From NCBI GenBank assembly GCA_002069975.1, contig MWCJ01000033.1, positions 1 through 32,716 of the forward strand: 32,716 nt of DNA. Direction: 5' to 3'. This stretch comes from Bacteroidetes bacterium ADurb.Bin217 (GTDB lineage: Bacteria > Bacteroidota > Bacteroidia > Bacteroidales > UBA1715). Shown piece after piece: positions 7,184-14,257 of this stretch (positions are counted from its first letter, which is position 1; each line of letters begins with the position of its first letter). The notes beneath the pieces were generated by a model that worked only from the letters and a program-made list of their open reading frames with translations, made no database searches and had not been told where the DNA came from. A program made the translations under genes and the position numbers.

Positions 7184-7630
7184 ATGGAAATTATATTGAA
7201 AAAAGATATGCCTAACTTAGGCTTAAAAAACGATGTTGTAACCGTAAAACCGGGATATGGAAGAAATTATTTAATTCCTCAAGGCATTGGAATCCTTGCA
7301 ACAGAATCGGCAAAAAAACAACATGCCGAAATTATGAAGCAACGTGCTCATAAAGAAGAGAAAATCAAAAAAGAAGCTACCGAATTAGCTGCAAAATTAG
7401 AAACAGTATCTCTTACTGTTGGAACAAAAGCAAGTACTACCGGTAAAATATTTGGTTCGGTTAATACTATCCAAATAGCTGAAGCTCTTCAAAAAGCAGG
7501 GTACGACATAGATCGTAAAAAAATTATGTTAAAAGAACATGCAATTAAAGATTTAGGAAGCTACTCTTGTAAAGTTGTACTTTACAAAGGAATTGAAGTA
7601 AAAATTCCTTTCGAAGTAATTGCTGAATAA
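7184..7630 (+). CDS. rplI: 50S ribosomal protein L9
   Basis: 148 residues, the standard length. The N-terminal rRNA-binding domain starts MEIILKKDMPNLGLKND and contains the L9 signature VKPGYGRNYLIPQGIG (22-37). A long charged helix (about 42-75) connects to the C-terminal domain with GKIFGSVNT and the ending VKIPFEVIAE. L9 sits near the base of the L1 stalk of the large subunit. Last gene of the operon, with a terminator 22 bp downstream. Confidence 0.97.
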   Translation: MEIILKKDMPNLGLKNDVVTVKPGYGRNYLIPQGIGILATESAKKQHAEIMKQRAHKEEKIKKEATELAAKLETVSLTVGTKASTTGKIFGSVNTIQIAEALQKAGYDIDRKKIMLKEHAIKDLGSYSCKVVLYKGIEVKIPFEVIAE

Positions 7631-7651
7631 AAAAACATTCTATCTAATATA

Positions 7652-7686
7652 AAAGAGGTTGCCCCATAGGTAACCTCTTTTTTTTT
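7652..7686 (+). terminator. Rho-independent terminator of rpsF-rpsR-rplI
   Basis: The arms 7652-7663 and 7669-7680 (aaagaggttgcc / ggtaacctcttt, one G-T pair) form a 12-bp stem with a five-base loop, followed by a run of T to 7686. Confidence 0.9.
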
Positions 7687-7725
7687 GAGTTTTTTTTATA
7701 TTCTCATAGTTACGGTTTATCTTTA

Positions 7726-7748
7726 CAGAGCAAATCTCCAATGCTCTG
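7726..7748. other. Small hairpin upstream of the dialkylresorcinol operon
   Basis: CAGAGCA (7726-7732) and TGCTCTG (7742-7748) are perfect 7-bp inverted repeats around nine bases. No T-run follows on the plus strand, so it is not a terminator for that direction. It lies about 100 bp before the first gene of the operon and could be an operator or a chance palindrome. TAATTTTA at 7807-7814, one base off the -7 consensus, is the nearest promoter-like box downstream. Confidence 0.35.
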
Positions 7749-7847
7749 CCTCAAATACCAAGACAAAAAAATGAGTAAAAATTAACATTATACAAAAAAT
7801 ATGTAGTAATTTTATCGAGTCAACGTCAAAAGAATAAAAACTATAGT

Positions 7848-8324
7848 ATGAATCTATTATTTTCATATTTCCTCATTTTGTTTACAAGCGTATATTCGCC
7901 ACAAACTCTTCAAAAACGCGATTTCTATCGGGTATTTGCCGAAGGTACATTGATAGAAGTTAGCAAAACTATTCAAACACTTGAATCAACAAAGCAAACA
8001 TCGTATACCAGAGCATATATAGGTGCGTTACGTATGAAACAAGCTAATTTAGAGACAAAAACAATACTCAAACTTGAATATTTCAAACAAGGTAGTGCAA
8101 TGCTCGACAAGGAAATAGCTCAAAATCCTAACAATGTTGAGTTTAGATTTTTACGACTTGCCATACAAGAAGCGGCTCCTGCTATTTTAGGCTATAACAC
8201 CAACATTGCTACCGATAAAAAAATAATTCAACAAGGATACAAACAATTAGATTCATTTTTGCAAGACTACATAAAACAATACACATCGCAATCTAAAGTT
8301 TTGTCGAGCAAAGATTTACTCTAA
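7848..8324 (+). CDS. Conserved secreted protein of the dialkylresorcinol locus
   Basis: 158 residues. The first 18 residues (MNLLFSYFLILFTSVYS) are a Sec signal peptide. The mature part is helical, with a TPR-like pattern: YTRAYIGALRMKQANLETKT and then LDKEIAQNPNNVEFRFLRLA and QEAAPAILGY. Proteins of this shape, with the NPNNVEFRFLRL-type box, commonly accompany DarA/DarB genes in Bacteroidetes; no biochemical role is known to me. The gene ends 16 bp before darA and begins the operon. A periplasmic helper in handling or export of the product is a reasonable guess, not shown by the sequence. Confidence 0.65.
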   Translation: MNLLFSYFLILFTSVYSPQTLQKRDFYRVFAEGTLIEVSKTIQTLESTKQTSYTRAYIGALRMKQANLETKTILKLEYFKQGSAMLDKEIAQNPNNVEFRFLRLAIQEAAPAILGYNTNIATDKKIIQQGYKQLDSFLQDYIKQYTSQSKVLSSKDLL

Positions 8325-8340
8325 TACACAATATACATTC

Positions 8341-9252
8341 ATGTCTTCTTTCAAAATTTTAGCTCTTTGGTATTCACAAACAGGACAATTACACCAAATT
8401 ATTACTCATTTTTTACAACCACTCACCGAAACAAATTCAATAGATATTGATATAGTTGAATACAAACCCGCTATCCCCTATCCATTTCCGTGGTCGTCGC
8501 AAGAGTTTTTTAATACCATGCCCGAATCGGTATTGCTTACACCTACCCCTTTGGCACCGCTCAATTTTGCTCATTCTTCATACGATTTGATTGTTTTGGC
8601 TTATCAGCCATGGTATTTATCGCCTTCAATACCTGCAAATTCTTTATTTCATACACCTGAGTTTCTGCACATCATACGCAATACTCCGGTAATTACTCTA
8701 ATAGGCTCTCGCAATATGTGGATTAATTCGCAAGAAATAATTAAAAAACAATTGCACACAGCCGGGGCAAACCTTATAGGCAATATTGCATTTTCAGACA
8801 AGCATCAAAACCAGATAAGTGCAATTACAATAGTACATTGGATGCTGAGCGGCAGAAAAGATAAAAAATACGGCATATTTCCTTTGCCAGGAATTAGTAC
8901 AAGCGATATACAACAAGCTTCGGAATATGGCACAGTATTGCATACCGCTATACAATCGCAATCGTTGCAAGGTATACAATCAAAATTTCTTGCATTGGGC
9001 TATATGAATATTCCGCTTGACGTTCAATTTATTGAGGAACGAGCCAAACGATTGTTTACTGTTTGGGCACAACTTATCACAAAATTTGGCTCATCGTTAC
9101 AAGGACGAAAACGATTAGTTACCACATTTAAGTGGTATCTTATTATCGCATTATTTATTGTAGCTCCTATTGTATTTTTCTTCTACTTTTTTTTGTTTTA
9201 CCCGTTTACATATAAGGCTGTAAATAAAAAAAAACAAATATATTTGCAGTAA
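8341..9252 (+). CDS. darA: DarA-like dialkylresorcinol condensing/aromatising enzyme
   Basis: 303 residues. The N-terminus ILALWYSQTGQLHQI has the phosphate-binding loop of the flavodoxin fold (SQTGQ, residues 12-16), fitting a flavin-dependent enzyme. The family features of DarA follow: YPFPWSSQEFFNTMPES, IVLAYQPWYLSPSIPANS, VITLIGSRNMWINSQE, AITIVHWMLSGRKDKKYGIF. A C-terminal membrane segment (about 265-288, LIIALFIVAPIVFFFYFFLF) would anchor it in the inner membrane. In dialkylresorcinol pathways DarB condenses two fatty-acyl precursors to a 2,5-dialkylcyclohexane-1,3-dione and DarA converts this to the resorcinol. Length and membrane tail fit the Bacteroidetes members. The ketosynthase gene follows after 15 bp. 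Confidence 0.82.
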   Translation: MSSFKILALWYSQTGQLHQIITHFLQPLTETNSIDIDIVEYKPAIPYPFPWSSQEFFNTMPESVLLTPTPLAPLNFAHSSYDLIVLAYQPWYLSPSIPANSLFHTPEFLHIIRNTPVITLIGSRNMWINSQEIIKKQLHTAGANLIGNIAFSDKHQNQISAITIVHWMLSGRKDKKYGIFPLPGISTSDIQQASEYGTVLHTAIQSQSLQGIQSKFLALGYMNIPLDVQFIEERAKRLFTVWAQLITKFGSSLQGRKRLVTTFKWYLIIALFIVAPIVFFFYFFLFYPFTYKAVNKKKQIYLQ

Positions 9253-9267
9253 ATTATTTATAGAGGA

Positions 9268-10410
9268 ATGTCACAGGTATATATTAACAAAACAGCTACT
9301 TTTTATCCAAATACCGCTATTGCAAACAATGAAATGGAGCAATATTTGGGACATATACACGGGAGACCATCAAAATCCAAACACATAGTACTGCGAAACA
9401 ATGGCATAGAACAACGATATTATGCTCTTAATACTCAAGGTGAACCTACGCATACCAATGCCGAAATAACAGTTCAAGCTATTCGAAATTTATTTCCAAA
9501 CAATACCGATTTTCTTACATCATTAGAATTTTTGAGTTGCGGAACAACAACTCCCGACCAATTATTACCATCACATGCAGTTATGGTTCACGGATTACTA
9601 CCGGAAACTTCTCATATTGAAGTAGTTTGTCAATCAGGCTCTTGTTGTTCGGGTATGCATGCATTAAAATTTGCATATTTAGCAATTAAAAGTGGTGAAA
9701 TTCAAAAAGCAGTTAGCACCGGTTCCGAAAGAATTTCAAAGTTATTACAATCAAACACATTCGAAGAAGAAGCTCAAAAACTTGAAGAGCTCAACCAAAA
9801 CCCATACGTAGCATTCGAAAAAGATTTTTTACGATGGATGTTATCAGATGGTGCCGGAGCTTTTTATTTAGAAAATAAACCTAACGAACATGGTATTTCG
9901 CTTCGGGTAGAATGGATAGAATTGTTTTCGTTTGCACACCAACAGGAATCATGCATGTATATGGGGTGCGAAAAAATGCCTGACGGCACATTAAAAGGGT
10001 ATCATGAATACAGTTCAAAAGAAATTGTAGAACAATCGATTTTAAGTTTAAAACAAGACACTAAATTACTCAGCTTACAAATTATTGAATTAGGGTTTTC
10101 CGGATTAAAAGATATTTTAGCCAAACATGCTGTAAGCGTTGATAGTATAAGTTATTTGCTGCCACACATGTCGAGTTATTTTTTTCAGGGCAAAATTTAC
10201 GATATTTTACAAAAAAACGACATAGGTATACCATACGAAAAATGGTTTACCAATCTTAAACACAATGGAAATATGGGAGCCGGTTCAATATATACTATGC
10301 TACACGACCTTATAGAGACAAAACCGCTAAAAATTGGCGACACAATTTTATTAGCAGTACCAGAAAGTGCTCGTTTCTCATATGCATTTTGCTTACTCAC
10401 TGTTTGTTAA
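9268..10410 (+). CDS. darB: DarB-like 3-oxoacyl-ACP synthase III (dialkylresorcinol ketosynthase)
   Basis: 380 residues of the KAS III / StlD-DarB branch of thiolase-fold enzymes. The catalytic triad can be read as C127 (SCCSGM), H300 (LLPHMSSYF) and N335 (HNGNMGAGSIY). The branch-specific stretches PSKSKHIVLRNNGIEQRYYA (34-53), GTTTPDQLLPSHAVMVHGLL (92-111) and FLRWMLSDGAGAF (187-199) support DarB over housekeeping FabH, which is about 50 residues shorter and lacks the first of these. It would join a 3-oxoacyl and a second acyl thioester to form a dialkyl cyclohexanedione, the substrate of DarA encoded just upstream. The next gene starts 5 bp after its stop. The acyl carrier protein at the end of the operon is the likely carrier. 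Confidence 0.85.
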   Translation: MSQVYINKTATFYPNTAIANNEMEQYLGHIHGRPSKSKHIVLRNNGIEQRYYALNTQGEPTHTNAEITVQAIRNLFPNNTDFLTSLEFLSCGTTTPDQLLPSHAVMVHGLLPETSHIEVVCQSGSCCSGMHALKFAYLAIKSGEIQKAVSTGSERISKLLQSNTFEEEAQKLEELNQNPYVAFEKDFLRWMLSDGAGAFYLENKPNEHGISLRVEWIELFSFAHQQESCMYMGCEKMPDGTLKGYHEYSSKEIVEQSILSLKQDTKLLSLQIIELGFSGLKDILAKHAVSVDSISYLLPHMSSYFFQGKIYDILQKNDIGIPYEKWFTNLKHNGNMGAGSIYTMLHDLIETKPLKIGDTILLAVPESARFSYAFCLLTVC

Positions 10411-10415
10411 ATTCT

Positions 10416-10817
10416 ATGCAACACACCAATATTCCTCAAGATCCAAGTGCATTAGAACACATAACAAAAGAACTGTGTTACGCAAAAAATGATTCCGGCA
10501 ATTACCAAACATATGCAAGCACCGGATGGGACATAAAATCCACAGCTTTAAACGTCGCATGGGACGATATTAAAGAATCGATAGCAACAGCACAAGAATT
10601 AGTAAACCAAGGCAAACGAAGCCCCATATATGAGTTTATGCATACACACATGATGACCATAGGAATACTTGCAAACTATGTTGGAATGTGTAGAATACGA
10701 GTTTGGCTGCATACCTATCCGTTTTGGTTCAAACACATGCGAACCTGTACTATCGAAAAATATGCTCAAGTATTCAATATTCCTGTAAGCAATCTTCATT
10801 ACACAGCAAAAGCATGA
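10416..10817 (+). CDS. Small conserved protein of the dialkylresorcinol locus, XRE-like helical C-terminus
   Basis: 133 residues from the ATG at 10416, chosen because it lies 5 bp after the darB stop; an upstream in-frame ATG inside darB is unlikely. The protein has no signal peptide or membrane segment. The C-terminal half (about 80-130: HMMTIGILANYVGMCRIRVW and later IEKYAQVFNIPVSNL) has the helix spacing of Cro/XRE-type folds (LA...G...V... and YA..F.I....L). A short protein of this type regularly lies between darB and the BtrH-like gene in Bacteroidetes. It could be a regulator or an enzyme accessory. The stop overlaps the next start in ATGA (10814-10817), showing coupled translation. Confidence 0.7.
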   Translation: MQHTNIPQDPSALEHITKELCYAKNDSGNYQTYASTGWDIKSTALNVAWDDIKESIATAQELVNQGKRSPIYEFMHTHMMTIGILANYVGMCRIRVWLHTYPFWFKHMRTCTIEKYAQVFNIPVSNLHYTAKA

Positions 10818-11839
10818 ACTCTGAATTTAATCACATACAAACAGCACATTGCGAAAATGGTGTAACAGTAAATTTGCTCCGTATGGCAGGGCATGAATAC
10901 ATGACCGAAGCACTTGCATTTGGAATGGGGGCAGGATTGTTTTATTTTCACCTTCCATTTTTCACGTTTGCAAACGGACCGGCAGTTTCGTTTCGTACCA
11001 TGCCCGGAAAAATTTTTAAACGCACCTGCAACTCACTGCAAATAGAAGTAGCATCGAAAAAATTTAGAAATATCATAACAGCTCAAAATTACTTAGACAC
11101 TCTTCTTTCCAACGGACATATAGTTGGCTGCCAAGTTGGGGTGTTTCATCTACCCTATTTCCCTATAGAATACAGATTTCACTTCAACGCTCACAACTTA
11201 TTGGTGTACGGAAAACAAGATACAACGTATATGGTGAGCGACCCTGTAATGGATAAAGTAACCACCTTACAACAAGAAGAACTTAATAGAGTAAGATTTG
11301 CACAAGGTATGCTTGCTCCCAAAGGACACTTGTATTATATTACTAAATCGAAACCCACCGACAAAACTACTATACAAAAAGCTATAGCACAAGGCATACG
11401 CATCAACACTCGCGACATGTTACACATTCCGGGTAATTTTGGAGGAGTTAGTGGAATTTTATATACCGCAAACAAAATTACAAAGTGGCGAGAAACTTTA
11501 GGAGTTCGCAAAGCCGGTCAATATTTGGCACAAATTATACGTATGCAAGAAGAAATTGGAACCGGTGGCGGTGGGTTTCGATTTATGTATGCTGCTTTTT
11601 TGGAACAAGCATATAATTATATTCCCAATGAACAATTGTTAACAATATCGGACGAATTTACCAAAGCAGGCGATTTATGGAGAGCCAATGCTGTTAATAT
11701 GGCGGGAGTATTACGCGGAAGATCAACAGAACAAAAAGATTTTGAAACTATAGCCGATGTAATGAAACAAATTTACGCTATAGAAAAACAAGCATGTATA
11801 CAATTACAAAATTTAAAGTTACATACTCGATATGTCTAA
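10814..11839 (+). CDS. BtrH-like acyltransferase (butirosin biosynthesis protein H family)
   Basis: 341 residues from the ATG at 10814, which shares the ATGA overlap with the preceding gene. The N-terminal domain follows BtrH: HCENGVTVNLLRMAGHEYMT with probable nucleophile C13, then LAFGMGAGLFYFHLPFF, then FHFNAHNLLVYG with H127 and MVSDP with D143, a papain-like Cys-His-Asp arrangement. The C-terminal half (about 190-341) is the helical DUF4872-type region, with TGGGGFRFMYAAFLEQA. In butirosin synthesis BtrH moves an acyl group from a carrier protein onto an amino sugar. Here a dedicated carrier protein is encoded in the same operon, so a carrier-dependent acyl transfer onto or from the resorcinol product is inferred. 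The stop overlaps the ABC ATPase start by 8 bp. Confidence 0.78.
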   Translation: MNSEFNHIQTAHCENGVTVNLLRMAGHEYMTEALAFGMGAGLFYFHLPFFTFANGPAVSFRTMPGKIFKRTCNSLQIEVASKKFRNIITAQNYLDTLLSNGHIVGCQVGVFHLPYFPIEYRFHFNAHNLLVYGKQDTTYMVSDPVMDKVTTLQQEELNRVRFAQGMLAPKGHLYYITKSKPTDKTTIQKAIAQGIRINTRDMLHIPGNFGGVSGILYTANKITKWRETLGVRKAGQYLAQIIRMQEEIGTGGGGFRFMYAAFLEQAYNYIPNEQLLTISDEFTKAGDLWRANAVNMAGVLRGRSTEQKDFETIADVMKQIYAIEKQACIQLQNLKLHTRYV

Positions 11840-12575
11840 ACCACTTATAACTATAACAAATATAAGCAAACGATACAATCAGGCTCACGAATATAGTTTG
11901 CACAATGTATCGTTAGAAATTATGGCTGGCGAAAAATTTGGAATTTTAGGTCCAAATGGTGCCGGTAAAACCACGTTGATTTCTATACTTTGTTGTATAC
12001 AAAAACAAACTGAAGGGACATATTCATACAATTTAGAAAATTTAACACATTCTACTCAATCAATATTAGGTTTTGTACCTCAAGATTTTGCATTTTACGA
12101 AGAACTTACCGCAATTCAAAATTTAGAGTATTTTGCTGCGTTGTACAATATTCCACGAAAAACTATTACCACCCGCTGTATGCACGTATTACAAACTCTA
12201 GGATTAGATACTGTTGCACGAAAAAAAGTACGAACTTTCTCGGGAGGTATGAAGCGACGATTGAATTTAGCAATAGGTATTATACACCAACCTGCAATTT
12301 TATTTTTAGACGAACCTACCGTAGGCGTTGACATTCAAAGCAAGAATGCAATAATAACATATCTAAACGAACTCAACGCACAAGGTACAACCATTATATA
12401 CACGTCGCACCATTTGTCCGAAGCCGAGCATTTTTGTAATACAATTGCAATAATTGATTATGGAAAAATTATAGCATGCGATTCGGTAGAGCAACTTAAA
12501 GAAAAGCACAATGCTGCAAATTTAAAAGAAGTATTACTGGAACTTACCGGGGAGGGGTATAGAGACAATGTATAA
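11832..12575 (+). CDS. ABC transporter ATP-binding protein
   Basis: 247 residues, the standard size for an exporter ATPase of the ABC-2 type. Visible motifs: Walker A GPNGAGKTT (40-48), Q-loop Q84 in VPQDF, signature FSGGMKRR (136-143), Walker B ILFLDE (156-161) and switch histidine H193 in TSHH. It energises the permease encoded next, whose start overlaps its stop by 8 bp (ATGTATAA). Position inside the dialkylresorcinol operon suggests export of the lipid product or an intermediate, as the matching genes are thought to do in flexirubin and DAR loci. Confidence 0.92.
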   Translation: MSKPLITITNISKRYNQAHEYSLHNVSLEIMAGEKFGILGPNGAGKTTLISILCCIQKQTEGTYSYNLENLTHSTQSILGFVPQDFAFYEELTAIQNLEYFAALYNIPRKTITTRCMHVLQTLGLDTVARKKVRTFSGGMKRRLNLAIGIIHQPAILFLDEPTVGVDIQSKNAIITYLNELNAQGTTIIYTSHHLSEAEHFCNTIAIIDYGKIIACDSVEQLKEKHNAANLKEVLLELTGEGYRDNV

Positions 12576-13842
12576 ATTTTTAATTTCATTTAAAAAAGAA
12601 ACTATACAATTTTGGCAAGACAAAACAGGTTTTACACTTATGTTTATTATGCCTATGATATTGGTGTTTGTAATGACTATGATACAAGATAGTGCATTTA
12701 AATTGGTAGAAAACAAACAAATATCGCTGCTGGTTGTAAATCACGACAAAGGTACGTATGGCGACACACTTACTACCTATTTGAGTAATTCGGGCATGTT
12801 TGACATAGTTGCAAACAAAACAATTCAACACGCTGATATACAAAAACAAATAACAAACAAAACTGCAATTGCAGCAGTATATATCCCAACAGATTTCAGT
12901 AAAAAAATGTTGGAAAAATCAAAACAAACTAGTTCATTACTCCTAACTGATTTTGGTGTTTCGCAACAAAAAAAGGAATTCAAAATTATCCCCTCATCGG
13001 TAGAATTTTATAACGACCCTGTTTTGCAAGAAAACTATTGTACATCTATTATGTATATGATTCAAGCTCAATTGCAAAACTTAGAAAGCAAGCAAATGAT
13101 AGCAGGTATTTACAACGAAATGGGTATTACAAAAATTCCTAAACATGTAGACGAAAATGTACAAAAAAATAAGATTACTATAGACCGTAAATTTTCATCG
13201 GGGACTACAGAACAAAGCATTCCAAGCTCGTCGCAACACAATGTACCCGCGTGGACATTATTTGCAATGTTTTTTATGGTAGTATCATTAGGAACCAATA
13301 TAGTAAAAGAACGAAATTCAGGAACTTTTTTACGATTACAAACCATGCCTGTACATTTTTCGCTCATTATTATAAGCAAACAAACATTATATATGTGCAT
13401 TGCCATATTGCAAGTATTTATAATTTTTGGTATTGGCATGTATGCATTTCCTTATGTTAATTTACCAGAGCTCATATTTCCATCAAACATTCTTGCAACA
13501 TTTGTAGTTATTGCTGCATGTGGTTTTACAGCGGTTAGTTATGCCATGTTGATAGGAATATTGTCAAAAACCGAAGAACAAACAAATGGATTTGGGGCAA
13601 TTTCAATTATTATATTTGCAGCATTGGGAGGAATATGGGTTCCAAACTTTATAATGCCCGAAATGTTTCAAAAAATTAGTACAATTTCTCCATTACATTG
13701 GTGTATCGAAGCATTTTATGTATTATTTTTGAAACAAGGAAATTGGAGTGATTTACTCAAACCACTACTTGTGTTACTCTTTTTTAGTATTGCTTGTCAA
13801 GCTATAGCATATTATACATTGTATATCAGAAAAAAATCATAA
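12568..13842 (+). CDS. ABC-2 type transporter permease
   Basis: 424 residues. One membrane segment near the N-terminus (about 19-38, GFTLMFIMPMILVFVMTMI) is followed by a soluble periplasmic domain of roughly 185 residues and then about five further segments from residue 228 (AWTLFAMFFMVVSLGTNIV) to 418. The segment ISIIIFAALGGIWVPNFIMP and the LSPLHW-like ISPLHWCIEAF are typical for the ABC-2 membrane family (PF01061/PF12698). With the ATPase upstream it forms a complete half-transporter pair, probably acting as a dimer. The acyl carrier protein gene follows after 11 bp. Confidence 0.9.
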   Translation: MYKFLISFKKETIQFWQDKTGFTLMFIMPMILVFVMTMIQDSAFKLVENKQISLLVVNHDKGTYGDTLTTYLSNSGMFDIVANKTIQHADIQKQITNKTAIAAVYIPTDFSKKMLEKSKQTSSLLLTDFGVSQQKKEFKIIPSSVEFYNDPVLQENYCTSIMYMIQAQLQNLESKQMIAGIYNEMGITKIPKHVDENVQKNKITIDRKFSSGTTEQSIPSSSQHNVPAWTLFAMFFMVVSLGTNIVKERNSGTFLRLQTMPVHFSLIIISKQTLYMCIAILQVFIIFGIGMYAFPYVNLPELIFPSNILATFVVIAACGFTAVSYAMLIGILSKTEEQTNGFGAISIIIFAALGGIWVPNFIMPEMFQKISTISPLHWCIEAFYVLFLKQGNWSDLLKPLLVLLFFSIACQAIAYYTLYIRKKS

Positions 13843-13853
13843 CCCCTACAACT

Positions 13854-14123
13854 ATGAGCACAACAGATTTACACGAAACACTCAAAAAACAAATTGTTCA
13901 ATATCTTAATATTTTAGATTTTACCCCCGAACAAATTACTAACGACATGCCCCTATTTGGACCTAAAGGTTTAGGATTAGACTCCATAGATTCGTTAGAA
14001 CTAGCCGTAATGCTCGAACGCGAATACAATATAAAATTAACCAACCCTACCGAAGCTCGCAAAATATTAGTAAATGTAGATTCAATAGCACAATATATAG
14101 AAGATTGCAGATTGAAAGATTGA
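13854..14123 (+). CDS. Acyl carrier protein (DarC-like)
   Basis: 89 residues counted from the ATG at 13854; the reading frame is open further upstream into the permease gene, but only this start gives a normal carrier protein. The site GLDSIDSLEL holds the serine (S44) that takes the 4'-phosphopantetheine arm, followed by helix 3 and an ending VDSIAQYIEDCR. The extra FGPKGLGLDS form (instead of FxxLGxDS) is common in specialised carrier proteins of aryl polyene and resorcinol loci. It most likely carries the acyl or 3-oxoacyl units for DarB and the acyl group for the BtrH-like enzyme. Last gene of the operon; no clear terminator hairpin was seen in the 134 bases before the convergent rho gene. 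Confidence 0.88.
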   Translation: MSTTDLHETLKKQIVQYLNILDFTPEQITNDMPLFGPKGLGLDSIDSLELAVMLEREYNIKLTNPTEARKILVNVDSIAQYIEDCRLKD

Positions 14124-14214
14124 AATTTATAAAGAGATTTAGACAACAATAATAAATTGCAGATTCATATATATAGCCCAAGGTTTCAACCATGGAAATA
14201 TATTGCAGATTGAA
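14104..14214. repeat. Short interspersed repeat attgcagatt (three copies) around a mini-palindrome
   Basis: attgcagatt occurs at 14104, 14156 and 14202; the first and third are followed by gaa. Between the second and third lies agcccaaggtttcaaccatgg (about 14175-14195), with the small inverted repeat GGTT-tc-AACC. The first copy is inside the end of the acyl carrier gene. This resembles the small intergenic palindromes of this phylum. Confidence 0.5.
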
Positions 14215-14257
14215 GATTAATACTACTTAAAAACCAATCTATATCTCATAATTCGTT

